From CAVVXX01 sp963707975 (lineage in GTDB: Bacteria; Pseudomonadota; Alphaproteobacteria; Micropepsales; Micropepsaceae): a DNA stretch of 64,000 nt. Of this stretch, positions 33,610-41,828 are shown piece after piece. The stretch covers positions 744,001 to 808,000 of the forward strand of contig OY970177.1 in the NCBI GenBank assembly GCA_963707975.1, read 5' to 3'. Both the position numbers and the translations under genes were made by a program. Under the pieces are notes generated by a model. That model was not told where the DNA came from. It worked only from the letters and a program-made list of their open reading frames with translations, and made no database searches. The first letter of the stretch is position 1, and each line of letters starts with the position of its first letter.

Positions 33610-34536
33610 TCAACCGCCGTCGGCTGCGCGCTTGGACTGCGGCCTGATTTTCAAACGCTTGACGCGCCTTGGATCGGCTTCGAGCACTTCGAATTCCACG
33701 CCAGAGTGGTGCAAGACGATTTCGCCGCGCGACGGCACTCGCCCCAGGATCGAGGCGACCAGACCACCCAGCGTGTCCACTTTCTCGTCTTCGTTTTCGG
33801 GCGCCAGCGCAAGCCCGGTATGCTCCCTGAATTGCTCAAGGCCAACGCGCGCATCGGCCTCGAACCCGCCATCGGGGCGTTCGATAATTTCGGGCTCGCG
33901 TTCGGTGTCGTGCTCGTCGACGATGTCGCCCACGATTTCCTCGACCAGGTCTTCGATTGAGGCAAGCCCGTCGGTGCCGCCGTATTCGTCGACCACGATG
34001 GCCAAATGGATGCGGGTCGCCTGCATTTTCAGCAGCAAGTCGAGCGCTGGCATGGCGGCCGGCACGAACAGAACCTCGCGTTTGAGCTTCAGTATCGGCA
34101 CGTCGGACCAGTGCAATTTGCCTTTCGGGCCGGTTTCCAAATGGGCGAGCACATCCTTGATGTGGATCATGCCGACGGGATCGTCGAGCGTTTCGCGATA
34201 TATCGGCAGACGCGAATGCTGCGCTTCGCGGAACACAACGACGAGATCGGAGAGTGGCGTGTTCTGCTCGACGGCCACGATGTCGGCGCGCGGCACCATC
34301 ACATCGCTCACTTTGAGCGCGCCGAATTTGAGCAGGTTGCCGAGCATGAGGCGTTCCTGCAGGCTCAAATCCTGCGCTTGCCCTGCGCTTTCCTCGATCA
34401 CCTCTTCCAGGCGCTCGCGCATGGAGCCGCTACCGCGAAGCCCGCGCAGCGCTTCCACCAGCCGCGTGGCCACTCCGCTTAACAGCGGGCGGGGTTCGTT
34501 TAGGTCGGAAGGCGGTTTGGAATGGGGGTCGGCCAT
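33610..34536 (-). CDS. corC: CorC/HlyC-family CBS-domain protein
   Basis: A 308-aa cytoplasmic protein with two CBS domains (about 75-205, VMVPRADIVAVE and VVDEYGGTDGL) and a C-terminal CorC_HlyC transporter-associated domain (about 220-300). It lacks the N-terminal DUF21 membrane part, as does E. coli YbeX. I chose ATG 34536 because a strong GAGGAG lies just before it. The role is in magnesium/cobalt handling or ribosome-linked stress; the linkage to ybeY and phoH is conserved. Confidence 0.92.
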   Translation of the reverse strand: MADPHSKPPSDLNEPRPLLSGVATRLVEALRGLRGSGSMRERLEEVIEESAGQAQDLSLQERLMLGNLLKFGALKVSDVMVPRADIVAVEQNTPLSDLVVVFREAQHSRLPIYRETLDDPVGMIHIKDVLAHLETGPKGKLHWSDVPILKLKREVLFVPAAMPALDLLLKMQATRIHLAIVVDEYGGTDGLASIEDLVEEIVGDIVDEHDTEREPEIIERPDGGFEADARVGLEQFREHTGLALAPENEDEKVDTLGGLVASILGRVPSRGEIVLHHSGVEFEVLEADPRRVKRLKIRPQSKRAADGG

Positions 34537-34544
34537 GATGCTCC

Positions 34545-35084
34545 TCAAGCCGCAGCGCGCGTTTGCGCGTAAGGATTGGGAAGCCCAAGGCGGGCGAGAA
34601 TGCGGGCCTCCAGCGCTTCCATAATTTTGGCATCGCGCTCATTCTCGTGATCATAGCCCAGCAGATGCAGCACGCCGTGCGCGGCCAGATGCGCGGCATG
34701 CGCGCTTAAGCGTCTGCCTTGTCCACGCGCTTCGCGTGCGGTGACGCCATAAGCGATCGCCACATCGCCCAAATAATTTTTTTCCGTGGCCGGAAACGAG
34801 AGGACATTGGTCGGCTTGTTTTGCCCGCGAAACAACGCGTTCAATTCCTTGAGTTGCGCGTCACTGCTCAAAAGGATCGTCAACGCCTGCGGCTTTCGCG
34901 CGCGCCCGCCCATGGCCAAAGCCAGTGCTGCCGCGCGGCGGACCAGCCTAAGGGCGCGGGGCTCGCCGTGCCAATGGGGCTCATCCACGGTGAAAGTCAG
35001 GCGCGCGCGCTTCAAGCCCTTTGACCGGGGTCTTTCGCGTTTGGGCCGAGGGCGCTTGGCGGCCCTCCGTCCAGACGTGCTCAT
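34545..35084 (-). CDS. ybeY: Endoribonuclease YbeY
   Basis: A 179-aa metal-dependent RNase for 16S rRNA 3'-end maturation and ribosome quality control. The zinc motif is HGVLHLLGYDHENERD, the H3XH5XH signature. LNALFRGQNKPTNVLSFP is a second family motif. A lysine/arginine-rich extension of about 30 residues at the N-terminus is unusual but in frame with ATG 35084. It lies between phoH and corC in the conserved order. Confidence 0.94.
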   Translation of the reverse strand: MSTSGRRAAKRPRPKRERPRSKGLKRARLTFTVDEPHWHGEPRALRLVRRAAALALAMGGRARKPQALTILLSSDAQLKELNALFRGQNKPTNVLSFPATEKNYLGDVAIAYGVTAREARGQGRRLSAHAAHLAAHGVLHLLGYDHENERDAKIMEALEARILARLGLPNPYAQTRAAA

Positions 35085-35086
35085 TA

Positions 35087-36103
35087 TTATTCTTCCTTCC
35101 GGAACCTGTTCCGCGGCGCCTTCTTTTCTTGGGCATTATAGGCGGCGACGATGCGGGTGACGAGGGCGTGGCGCACCACGTCGGCCTCGGAAAACCGCGC
35201 TACGGCAACGCCTTCGACGCCGCTTAAATATTCTATCGCCTGTTCCAGGCCCTGGGGCCCGCCTGGCAGATCGCTTTGTGAAGGATCCCCCGTCACCACC
35301 ATGCGGGCGTCCTCGCCCAATCGCGTGAGGAACATTTTCATCTGCGCTGAAGAGCAGTTCTGCGCTTCATCGAGAATGACGAAGGCGCGCGCGAGCGTGC
35401 GGCCGCGCATGAAAGCAAGCGGCGCCACTTCGATGACGCCTGTTTCCATCAGTTTCACGCATTGCTCGCCCATGGTTTCGAACAGCGCGTCATAAAGCGG
35501 GCGCAAATAAGGATCGATTTTTTCCTTGATATCGCCCGGTAAAAATCCCAATCGCTCACCCGCTTCCAGCGCGGGCCGCGACAGGATCAGCCGTTCGACG
35601 CGGCGCTCGAGCAAGAGATGTGCGCCCATTGCGGCGGCGAGATAGGTTTTTCCGGTTCCGGCAGGGCCGATACCAAACACGAGCTCATGCGTACGCATGA
35701 GATCGAGATAGGCCCCTTGCGCACGGCTGCGCGCGCGCACCTTGCGATTCGCCGCCGTCTTAATGGAAGCGACGCCGAACTCTGGCGCCAAGGAATTTTC
35801 TTTTTCCTGGGAAGCGAAGCGGATTTCGGCATCTACATCGGCCACGCCCACCTCGTCGCCCGCTTGCAGGCGCGCGTAAAGCGCGCGCAACGCGGCCGCC
35901 GCCTGGCCCCGCGACTTGGCATCTCCTTCCACGGCGATCAGATTGCCGCGCGTGGCGATGCGCACGCCGCATTGCTGTTCGAGGCGTACGAAGTTGCGGC
36001 TGTGGGCGCCGGCGAGTGCAGGCAAGAGCGCGTTCTCGGAAAATTCGAGAGTCGTCTGTTCGCTTTGGCTCGGCCTGCGGTTGAGCGTGCGGGTTCGCGA
36101 CAT
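35087..36103 (-). CDS. ybeZ: PhoH-like ATPase (YbeZ)
   Basis: A 338-aa P-loop ATPase. Walker A GPAGTGKTYLAAA and Walker B AFVILDEAQNC are visible, with TGDPSQSDLP as sensor motif. The N-terminal KH-like region IATRGNLIAVEGD is typical. It partners YbeY in rRNA processing. I chose ATG 36103, which starts 3 bases after the miaB stop; the longer frame overlaps miaB. Confidence 0.94.
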   Translation of the reverse strand: MSRTRTLNRRPSQSEQTTLEFSENALLPALAGAHSRNFVRLEQQCGVRIATRGNLIAVEGDAKSRGQAAAALRALYARLQAGDEVGVADVDAEIRFASQEKENSLAPEFGVASIKTAANRKVRARSRAQGAYLDLMRTHELVFGIGPAGTGKTYLAAAMGAHLLLERRVERLILSRPALEAGERLGFLPGDIKEKIDPYLRPLYDALFETMGEQCVKLMETGVIEVAPLAFMRGRTLARAFVILDEAQNCSSAQMKMFLTRLGEDARMVVTGDPSQSDLPGGPQGLEQAIEYLSGVEGVAVARFSEADVVRHALVTRIVAAYNAQEKKAPRNRFRKEE

Positions 36104-36105
36104 CG

Positions 36106-37479
36106 TCAAAGCGCCACGGCCTCGAATTGCTGCGTGTTCGTGCAATGAACCGCCGGCATCAAAGTTCCTTTGAGGCTGTTGGAGTGCATGGCGGCGATGC
36201 GCACCTCGCGGATTTCGCCCAGAAGATGGTCCGCGTCATCCACATGCACGGGCTGAAGGTAAGGGCTGCGTCCGACCGCCTGCCCGAATTTTTTCCCCTT
36301 CTTGTCGAACAACACAGGTAGCACCCGCCCCCCGCAGGACCGATTGAAAGCTGCCTGCTGTTTGTCGAGCAGCGCCTGCAACGTGGCAAGCCGTGACTTT
36401 TTTATCTCTTCTGGAACTTGCCGCATAGCGGCAGCTGGCGTGCCGGGACGTGGGCTATATTTGAAAGAGAAGGCTTGCGCAAAGCCAACCGCGCGAATGA
36501 GCGCCAAGGTCGCCTCGAAATCGGCTTCCGTTTCGCCGGGGAAGCCTGCAATGAAATCGGACGAGAGCGCGATATCGGGGCGCGCCTCGCGGATGCGTTC
36601 GACAAGCCGCAGATAATCGTCCGCCGTGTGGCCGCGATTCATTTCTTTCAGCACACTGCTCGATCCCGACTGCGCGGGCAGATGCAAGAACGGCATCAGC
36701 TTCGGCTCATCGCCGTGCGCGGCGACAAGATCATCGCCCATGTCGCGCGGATGGCTGGTCATGTAGCGGAGCCGCTCGAGGCCATCGATGCGCGCGAGGC
36801 GATGAGTGAGCCTTGCCAAGCTCCAGCTTTCGCCATCCGGTCCTGCGCCCCGATAGGCGTTGACGTTTTGGCCCAAGAGCGTGATCTCGCGCGCGCCGGC
36901 ATCCACCAGGCGGCGCGCTTCCCGCTCGATATCGGCCACGGGGCGCGAAAATTCCACCCCGCGCGTGTAAGGCACCACGCAAAAGGTGCAAAATTTGTCG
37001 CAACCTTCCTGGATGGTAAGGAAAGCGGTCGCGCCTTGCGGCGACGATTCGCTTGGCAGCGCATCGAATTTGTCTTCCGCCGGAAAATCGGTTTCCAGCG
37101 CGTGGCCTGCCCCTCGCGCGATCTCGGCAATCATTTGCGGCAAGCGGTGATAGGATTGCGGCCCCACCACCATGTCGATGGCGGGTTCGCGCGCGATCAT
37201 CTCAACACCTTCGGCCTGCGCCACGCAGCCTGCAACCGCGATCAGAAGCTGCCTGCCTTCATTGGTGCGCCGCACCTTCAACTGTTTCAGGCGGCCAAGC
37301 TCGGAATAAACTTTTTCTGCCGCTTTCTCACGGATGTGGCAGGTGTTAAGGATCACCATGTCCGCGCCTTCGGCGTTTTCCACGGACGCGTAACCGATGG
37401 GCGCCAAGAGATCCGCCATGCGCTGGGAATCATAGACATTCATCTGACAGCCATAGGTCTTGATATAGAGCTTTTTCAC
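36106..37479 (-). CDS. miaB: tRNA-2-methylthio-N6-dimethylallyladenosine synthase MiaB
   Basis: A 457-aa radical-SAM methylthiotransferase acting on A37 of tRNAs. The UPF0004 cluster ligands are Cys11, Cys47 and Cys84, and the radical-SAM CxxxCxxC is GCDKFCTFC (Cys160, 164, 167). A TRAM domain follows near the C-terminus. The start is GTG 37479, overlapping the stop of the acyltransferase gene (GTGA), and it fits the family start KLYIKTYGCQMN. Confidence 0.95.
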   Translation of the reverse strand: MKKLYIKTYGCQMNVYDSQRMADLLAPIGYASVENAEGADMVILNTCHIREKAAEKVYSELGRLKQLKVRRTNEGRQLLIAVAGCVAQAEGVEMIAREPAIDMVVGPQSYHRLPQMIAEIARGAGHALETDFPAEDKFDALPSESSPQGATAFLTIQEGCDKFCTFCVVPYTRGVEFSRPVADIEREARRLVDAGAREITLLGQNVNAYRGAGPDGESWSLARLTHRLARIDGLERLRYMTSHPRDMGDDLVAAHGDEPKLMPFLHLPAQSGSSSVLKEMNRGHTADDYLRLVERIREARPDIALSSDFIAGFPGETEADFEATLALIRAVGFAQAFSFKYSPRPGTPAAAMRQVPEEIKKSRLATLQALLDKQQAAFNRSCGGRVLPVLFDKKGKKFGQAVGRSPYLQPVHVDDADHLLGEIREVRIAAMHSNSLKGTLMPAVHCTNTQQFEAVAL

Positions 37480-38342
37480 GCGGCTTCCTCGGTCTCTTCC
37501 GCTGCCAGTGCTTCTTCCAGATCTTCGTCGCGCACGGGCGGTTGCGCCAGATGCGCACCCGCCAGCGCGCGCGCCACGCCATCGCGTACGGCGCGCTCCG
37601 CAGCCGCCGTAAGTTCCTTGCGCCCGCCGGCTTCGTCGACCGTTAGCGGTGGATGAAATTCCACCACCACATCGATGGGGCCAAGCTCGAACGCCTCCCA
37701 CAAATGCGGCACCAGTTCCATGTCGCCATACCAGGCGAAGAAGGGGCGATTCTCGCGCCCCATCGGAATGCCATGCAAGCCGACATAGGCGATGGAAACC
37801 GGCTGCACCGGAGGATGGCGCGCGTGCTCTTTATCATTGTCGAGCGGAAGCTCGGCCGAAGACAAGAACGCGCTTTTGAATTCAAGCACGCGATTGCCGT
37901 CGGTCGAGGTGCCTTCTGGAAAAATCACCAGTGCATCGCCCTTGATCAGGCGCTGGCGAATGCGGTCGCGGTCTTCGAGAATCCGGGCCTTATCACCGCG
38001 GTTGATGAAAATCGTCCGCTGCAGCCGCGCCAGCAAGCCGAAGAACGGCCAATTGGTGATCTCGCTTTTGGCGATGAAGGACACGCGCGCGCAGGCCGAG
38101 AGCACGGGAATATCGAGCCAGCCCGTGTGGTTGGCCGCCATCAGCACGCCCTTATCCTGCACCGGCGTACCCAGCATGGTGATGTGCGCGCCGATCAGGC
38201 GGCATACCAAGCGGTGATAATGATGCGGGAAGCCGCGCTTCCACGGCAGATTCAACCGCACGGCCAGCCATTGCGCTGGGATACAAACAAGCGTGACCAC
38301 GATGAAGATGGTCAAAATACCGGCCGCGCGCACTGTTCCCAT
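37476..38342 (-). CDS. Lysophospholipid acyltransferase (PlsC-like)
   Basis: A 288-aa membrane-bound acyltransferase. One N-terminal helix (about 8-28) is followed by the HX4D motif NHTGWLDI (His72, Asp77), FINRGD, and FPEGTS (141-146). It would acylate lysophosphatidic acid or another lysolipid. The position between fur and miaB is conserved in Alphaproteobacteria. The acidic, Ala/Glu-rich tail of about 25 residues is variable in the family. Confidence 0.9.
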   Translation of the reverse strand: MGTVRAAGILTIFIVVTLVCIPAQWLAVRLNLPWKRGFPHHYHRLVCRLIGAHITMLGTPVQDKGVLMAANHTGWLDIPVLSACARVSFIAKSEITNWPFFGLLARLQRTIFINRGDKARILEDRDRIRQRLIKGDALVIFPEGTSTDGNRVLEFKSAFLSSAELPLDNDKEHARHPPVQPVSIAYVGLHGIPMGRENRPFFAWYGDMELVPHLWEAFELGPIDVVVEFHPPLTVDEAGGRKELTAAAERAVRDGVARALAGAHLAQPPVRDEDLEEALAAEETEEAA

Positions 38343-38344
38343 GA

Positions 38345-38773
38345 TTACCCCGAGCGCCGTGCGTTTTTTCTGCCACCCTTGGGCACGCCGTAAAGCTCGA
38401 GGCGGTGATCGACCAGATCGAATCCAAGCTCGTCGGCGATGCGGCGCTGAATTTTTTCAATTTCCTCATTCTTGAATTCTACAACTTCGCCGGTCGTGAT
38501 ATCGATCAGGTGATCGTGGTGCTCTTTTGTCTCTTCATAGCGCGACGGGCTGTCTCGAAAATCGCGACGTTCCAGAATGCCCGCCTCCTCGAAGAGCTTC
38601 ACCGTGCGATAGACGGTGGCGATGGAGATTTTCTCATCCACGGCAGCGGCGCGCCGGTGGAGCTCTTCGGCATCCGGATGATCGTGGGCGTCGGAGATCA
38701 CGCGCGCGATCACGCGGCGCTGGTCGGTCATCCGCAGCCCTTTTTCCGCGCAGGCCTTTTCGATCCGGTTCAC
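38345..38773 (-). CDS. fur: Fur-family transcriptional regulator
   Basis: A 142-aa metalloregulator. The winged helix holds HPDAEELHRRA and ISIATVYRTVKLFEEAGI, and the metal site begins EETKEHHDHLID. The C-terminal CxxC pairs of many Fur proteins are absent, as is common in Alphaproteobacteria. The placement next to rimI/tsaB fits the Fur/Mur copy of this class. Whether iron or manganese is sensed cannot be told from the sequence. It has its own promoter (38817-38845). Confidence 0.92.
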   Translation of the reverse strand: MNRIEKACAEKGLRMTDQRRVIARVISDAHDHPDAEELHRRAAAVDEKISIATVYRTVKLFEEAGILERRDFRDSPSRYEETKEHHDHLIDITTGEVVEFKNEEIEKIQRRIADELGFDLVDHRLELYGVPKGGRKNARRSG

Positions 38774-38816
38774 GTCTATGCTCCTTGGGCAGTCAGTCGG
38801 ACCCCACTTTATAGCG

Positions 38817-38845
38817 ATTATAAACTAGGGCCTGTTGCCCCCCAA
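38817..38845 (-). promoter_or_regulatory. Promoter of fur
   Basis: On the minus strand, TTGGGG (38840-38845) and TATAAT (38817-38822) are separated by exactly 17 bases. The start of transcription would be near 38810, about 37 bases before the fur ATG. It lies between the rimI stop and fur, so fur is expressed independently of tsaB-rimI. Confidence 0.7.
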
Positions 38846-38867
38846 GCGGATTGGCGCTTGGCTAAGC

Positions 38868-39333
38868 TTACAATGAAAGCGGCAAGCTCGCGCGCAAAGT
38901 TAGCGCATCGGCGCTTTGGCCGTCCAAGCCTTGATAATAGGCTGCTCTCTTGCCGACCACAGCGAAGCCGAGTGCACGGTAAAGCGCGAGTGCGGGCAAA
39001 TTTTCGGCCGCGACCTCAAGAAAAATTTCGCGCGCCTTCCGCGTGTGCGCCTCAGCAGCCGCGGCACGCACCAAGGCACTCGCCAAGCCCTTGCGCCGCG
39101 CCTGACTGGCCGTGCCTAGCGTGAGGATTTCAGCTTCGTCCGCGACTGCGCGTCCCAGCACAAAGCTCGTGAGCTGAATTTCGGAATTACCCGCGACGAA
39201 GGCGAAATTGGCTTTCTCCTTCAGCAGCCTTTCAAAGGCGGCAAGAGTTCCACCCTAGCGTAAAACATTCGGCGTGCAGTTCGGATAGGCGCTTCGCGTC
39301 AGTGTATGATGCCTGACGGATATGGATGCTCAT
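38868..39333 (-). pseudogene. rimI: Ribosomal-protein-alanine N-acetyltransferase RimI, broken by one frameshift
   Basis: RimI acetylates the N-terminus of S18. The start ATG 39333 overlaps the tsaB stop (ATGA) and gives MSIHIRQASYTDAKRLSELH, then the frame hits a stop. A shift of one base near 39244-39250 restores the reading AAFERLLKEKANFAF, ILTLGTASQARRKGLASAL (acetyl-CoA loop) and NLPALALYRALGF to the stop at 38868. The product would be about 154 aa, normal for RimI. A one-base insertion error in the sequence is more likely than gene loss. If annotated uncorrected, only 97 aa (38868-39161) remain. Confidence 0.8.
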
Positions 39334-40007
39334 GCCGCGCCCGGAAGCTTGGCATCGGGCGCGCGCAAATATAATGGCCGCGGCGGATGCTCTGGCGTCT
39401 CGCTTAGGGCTGCGAGCCCGGCGACAAAAATGGCGTCGGGCTCGCGCACGCCACTGTCGATAGATTCAATCCCCCGCGTTGCCAATATCGGCGCAAAAAT
39501 TTCCGTGGCCGTGCCGGCGAGCACGACAGATTTTTTGCCGACTTGCAAAAGCGGGGCTACATGCGATGCGGCCTCACCAAGCGGCATGAGCACCGGTTCG
39601 GCTAGCGTCCTGCCCTCACGCGTGCGTACGCCAAGATAGATTTCGCCACGCCGCGCATCGGCGCAGGCGACAGCAATATTCGCGTCTGCCAAGGCCAATG
39701 CCGCTTCCGCCATGGCCTCGAGCGTGGTGACGCCGACCAAAGGCAATTTGAGCGTGAGCGCGAGTCCGCGCATGAAGGCAAGCCCCACGCGCTGGCCGGT
39801 GAAAGTGCCGGGGCCGGTGGTGATGCCAAGTCGATCAAGCGCCGTGAAAGCAGCGCCAGCCTCGCCCATAACTTGCTCGACCATCGGAGCCAAAGCTTCG
39901 GCGTGGCCACGCGCCATAAGCTGAAACGCGTGCGCGCGCACCTTGCCGTCTTCGACAAAAGCTGCGGAACACGCGCCGAGCGCGGTATCGGCCGCCAAAA
40001 TTCTCAT
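39330..40007 (-). CDS. tsaB: tRNA threonylcarbamoyladenosine biosynthesis protein TsaB
   Basis: A 225-aa ASKHA-fold partner of TsaD and TsaE in t6A37 synthesis. The N-terminus MRILAADTALGACS, the motif GITTGPGTFTGQRVGLAF and ACADARRGEIYLG are family signatures. It overlaps rimI by 4 bases and heads the tsaB-rimI unit. The catalytic metal residues of TsaD are naturally missing in TsaB. Confidence 0.95.
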   Translation of the reverse strand: MRILAADTALGACSAAFVEDGKVRAHAFQLMARGHAEALAPMVEQVMGEAGAAFTALDRLGITTGPGTFTGQRVGLAFMRGLALTLKLPLVGVTTLEAMAEAALALADANIAVACADARRGEIYLGVRTREGRTLAEPVLMPLGEAASHVAPLLQVGKKSVVLAGTATEIFAPILATRGIESIDSGVREPDAIFVAGLAALSETPEHPPRPLYLRAPDAKLPGAA

Positions 40008-40025
40008 AAACGATTCTCACACAAA

Positions 40026-40616
40026 TCAGAGAATCTTGCAGGCCTCGTCGAAAGGCAGCCTGGGCGAGCGCGGAAACAGGCCCGCAGGATCGCCGTAACC
40101 GAGATTGCAGAGGAAATTCGACTTGATGTCGCCGCTCGGGAAAAATTCCTTGTCGAGCCCCGCATTGTCGAAGCCAGACATCGGCCCGCAATCGAGCCCC
40201 ACCGCGCGCGCGGCCATGATGAAATAACCGCCTTGGAGGGAACCGTTGCGGAAGGCGGTCACTTCGGCGTGCCTGGGATCGTTGAACCAGTCCTTGGCTG
40301 TAGGTTCATGCGGGAAAAGCTTATGCAGCTTTTCGGCAAAGCGCAGATCATAGGCAATAATGGCGCAGCAGGGCGCCGACATGGTCTTGGCCATATTGCC
40401 AGCGCCAAGAAACGGTCTCAGCCGTTCTTTCGATTCTTTCGACAGGCAAAAAAGAATACGCGCCGGGGTGCAATTGGCGCTGGTCGGGCCCCAGCGCATG
40501 AGATCGTAAATCGCCATCAGCATTTGCGGCGTGACGGGCCTGTCCTGCCACTTGTTCTGCGAGCGCGCCTTGCGGAACAGAATGTCGAGCGCTTCGTCGT
40601 TGATGGCATGTGTCAT
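40026..40616 (-). CDS. rutE: Malonic semialdehyde reductase (RutE-like nitroreductase)
   Basis: A 196-aa FMN enzyme of the nitroreductase superfamily. RWGPTSANCTPARILF, the FMN-binding region, and AVGLDCGPMSGFD match the RutE subgroup, which reduces malonic semialdehyde to 3-hydroxypropionate. No other rut gene is in the window. I chose ATG 40616, which has GGGAG before it. A general detoxifying role for semialdehydes is possible. Confidence 0.87.
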   Translation of the reverse strand: MTHAINDEALDILFRKARSQNKWQDRPVTPQMLMAIYDLMRWGPTSANCTPARILFCLSKESKERLRPFLGAGNMAKTMSAPCCAIIAYDLRFAEKLHKLFPHEPTAKDWFNDPRHAEVTAFRNGSLQGGYFIMAARAVGLDCGPMSGFDNAGLDKEFFPSGDIKSNFLCNLGYGDPAGLFPRSPRLPFDEACKIL

Positions 40617-40700
40617 GAAGGTTCTCCCGCGATTGCTGCGCGCGAATCGCAATTACATGTTGACAGGCTTCTAGCAGCGATGGGCGCGCGCCCGCAATCG

Positions 40701-41261
40701 TCAGACCGCTTCGACGGAGCTCACTTCGGGAATGTAATGGCGGAGCATGTTTTCGATGCCGTTGCGGAGCGTCATGGTGGACGACGGGCAGCCCGCGCAT
40801 GAACCCTGCAGATGCAGGAACACGGTGCCCGAGCCGCCATCGAAGCCTTTGAAAATGATGTCGCCGCCATCATTGGCGACGGCGGGCCGTACGCGGGTCT
40901 CGATAAGTTCCTTAATCTGCGCCACGATCTCGGCCTGCTCGACTTCGTAAACGGGCTCGGCTTCCGCCACGGCGTCGCTTTCAAAAAGCGGCAGCCCCCG
41001 CGTGAAATGCTCCATGATGGCGCCAAGAATGGCTGGCTTCAGATGTTGCCACTCGGCGTCCTTCTTTGTCACAGAAATGAAATCTACGCCGAAGAAAACG
41101 CGCGCGACGCCCGACACCTGAAAGAGCCGCGCCGCCAAAGGCGAGCGCGTGGCCGCGCCCGCATCTGGAAAATCCGCCACGGGGCCATCGCCCGCCACTG
41201 CGCGCCCCGGCAGGAACTTCAGGGTCGCGGGATTGGGAGTGGTTTCAGTCTGAATGAACAT
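40701..41261 (-). CDS. NifU/NfuA-like iron-sulfur scaffold protein
   Basis: A 186-aa protein. An N-terminal Nfu domain (MFIQTETTPNPATLKFLPG) is followed by a NifU C-terminal domain with CAGC (Cys155, Cys158) which binds a 4Fe-4S cluster as a dimer and delivers it to targets. Length and order match alphaproteobacterial NfuA. It lies upstream of rutE on the same strand, 85 bases apart. Confidence 0.93.
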   Translation of the reverse strand: MFIQTETTPNPATLKFLPGRAVAGDGPVADFPDAGAATRSPLAARLFQVSGVARVFFGVDFISVTKKDAEWQHLKPAILGAIMEHFTRGLPLFESDAVAEAEPVYEVEQAEIVAQIKELIETRVRPAVANDGGDIIFKGFDGGSGTVFLHLQGSCAGCPSSTMTLRNGIENMLRHYIPEVSSVEAV

Positions 41262-41301
41262 GACTCTAATTTAGGCTGCTTTGGCGCGGGCACAAGGCGC
41301 T

Positions 41302-41781
41302 TCAGGCCAGCGTATCGATCTGCTCGTCGGTGAGGTTGCCCGGAACGATGGTTACCGGGATAGGATAGGTGTTCACCTGGGTGATCAGCGAAACCAATGG
41401 CCCCGGCCCTTCTTTCGATAGACCAGCGCCAAGCACCAGGATGGAGATCGCCTTGTCTTCCTGAATGAGCTTCAGTACTTCCTCGGCGGTGCGGCCCTCG
41501 CGCACGATGAGTTCGGGCATGACGCCGACAAGATCGTTGACCTCTTTCGCGGCTTCATGCAGCAGGCGCTCGGCTTCCTGATGGGCCTCCTCGCGCATGA
41601 CGCGCTCAACACCCGCCCATTGCTGAAAGTCGGCCGGGCCAACGACGCAGAGGAGCGTGACAAGGCCGCCCGTGTGCTGCGCGCGGCGCGCGACGAAACG
41701 CAAAGCCACGTGGCACTCGGGCGTCTGGTCGATGACGGCCAGAAACTTGCGGCGGGCGGCGGCCGCGGATTTTTTGCTCAT
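41302..41781 (-). CDS. Universal stress protein (UspA family)
   Basis: A 159-aa single USP domain. Motifs are FLAVIDQTPECHVAL at the N-terminus, a central amphipathic helix, and ILVLGAGLSKEGPGPLV then TIVPGNL near the C-terminus. The canonical ATP-binding G-2x-G-9x-G(S/T) motif is altered, so nucleotide binding is doubtful. It is 40 bases after nfu on the same strand in genome order, and is downstream of mutS. Confidence 0.88.
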   Translation of the reverse strand: MSKKSAAAARRKFLAVIDQTPECHVALRFVARRAQHTGGLVTLLCVVGPADFQQWAGVERVMREEAHQEAERLLHEAAKEVNDLVGVMPELIVREGRTAEEVLKLIQEDKAISILVLGAGLSKEGPGPLVSLITQVNTYPIPVTIVPGNLTDEQIDTLA

Positions 41782-41828
41782 GGGGCTGATAATCCCATTC
41801 TTGGCGCGGGCGCCGCAAGACGCGGCTC

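Noticed and set aside
36418..37656. Long plus-strand ORF of 412 codons opposite miaB and the acyltransferase gene
   Set aside because: It is antisense to MiaB, whose cluster cysteines and length are complete. The translation is His/Arg-rich with no motif, as expected for a shadow in G+C-rich DNA.
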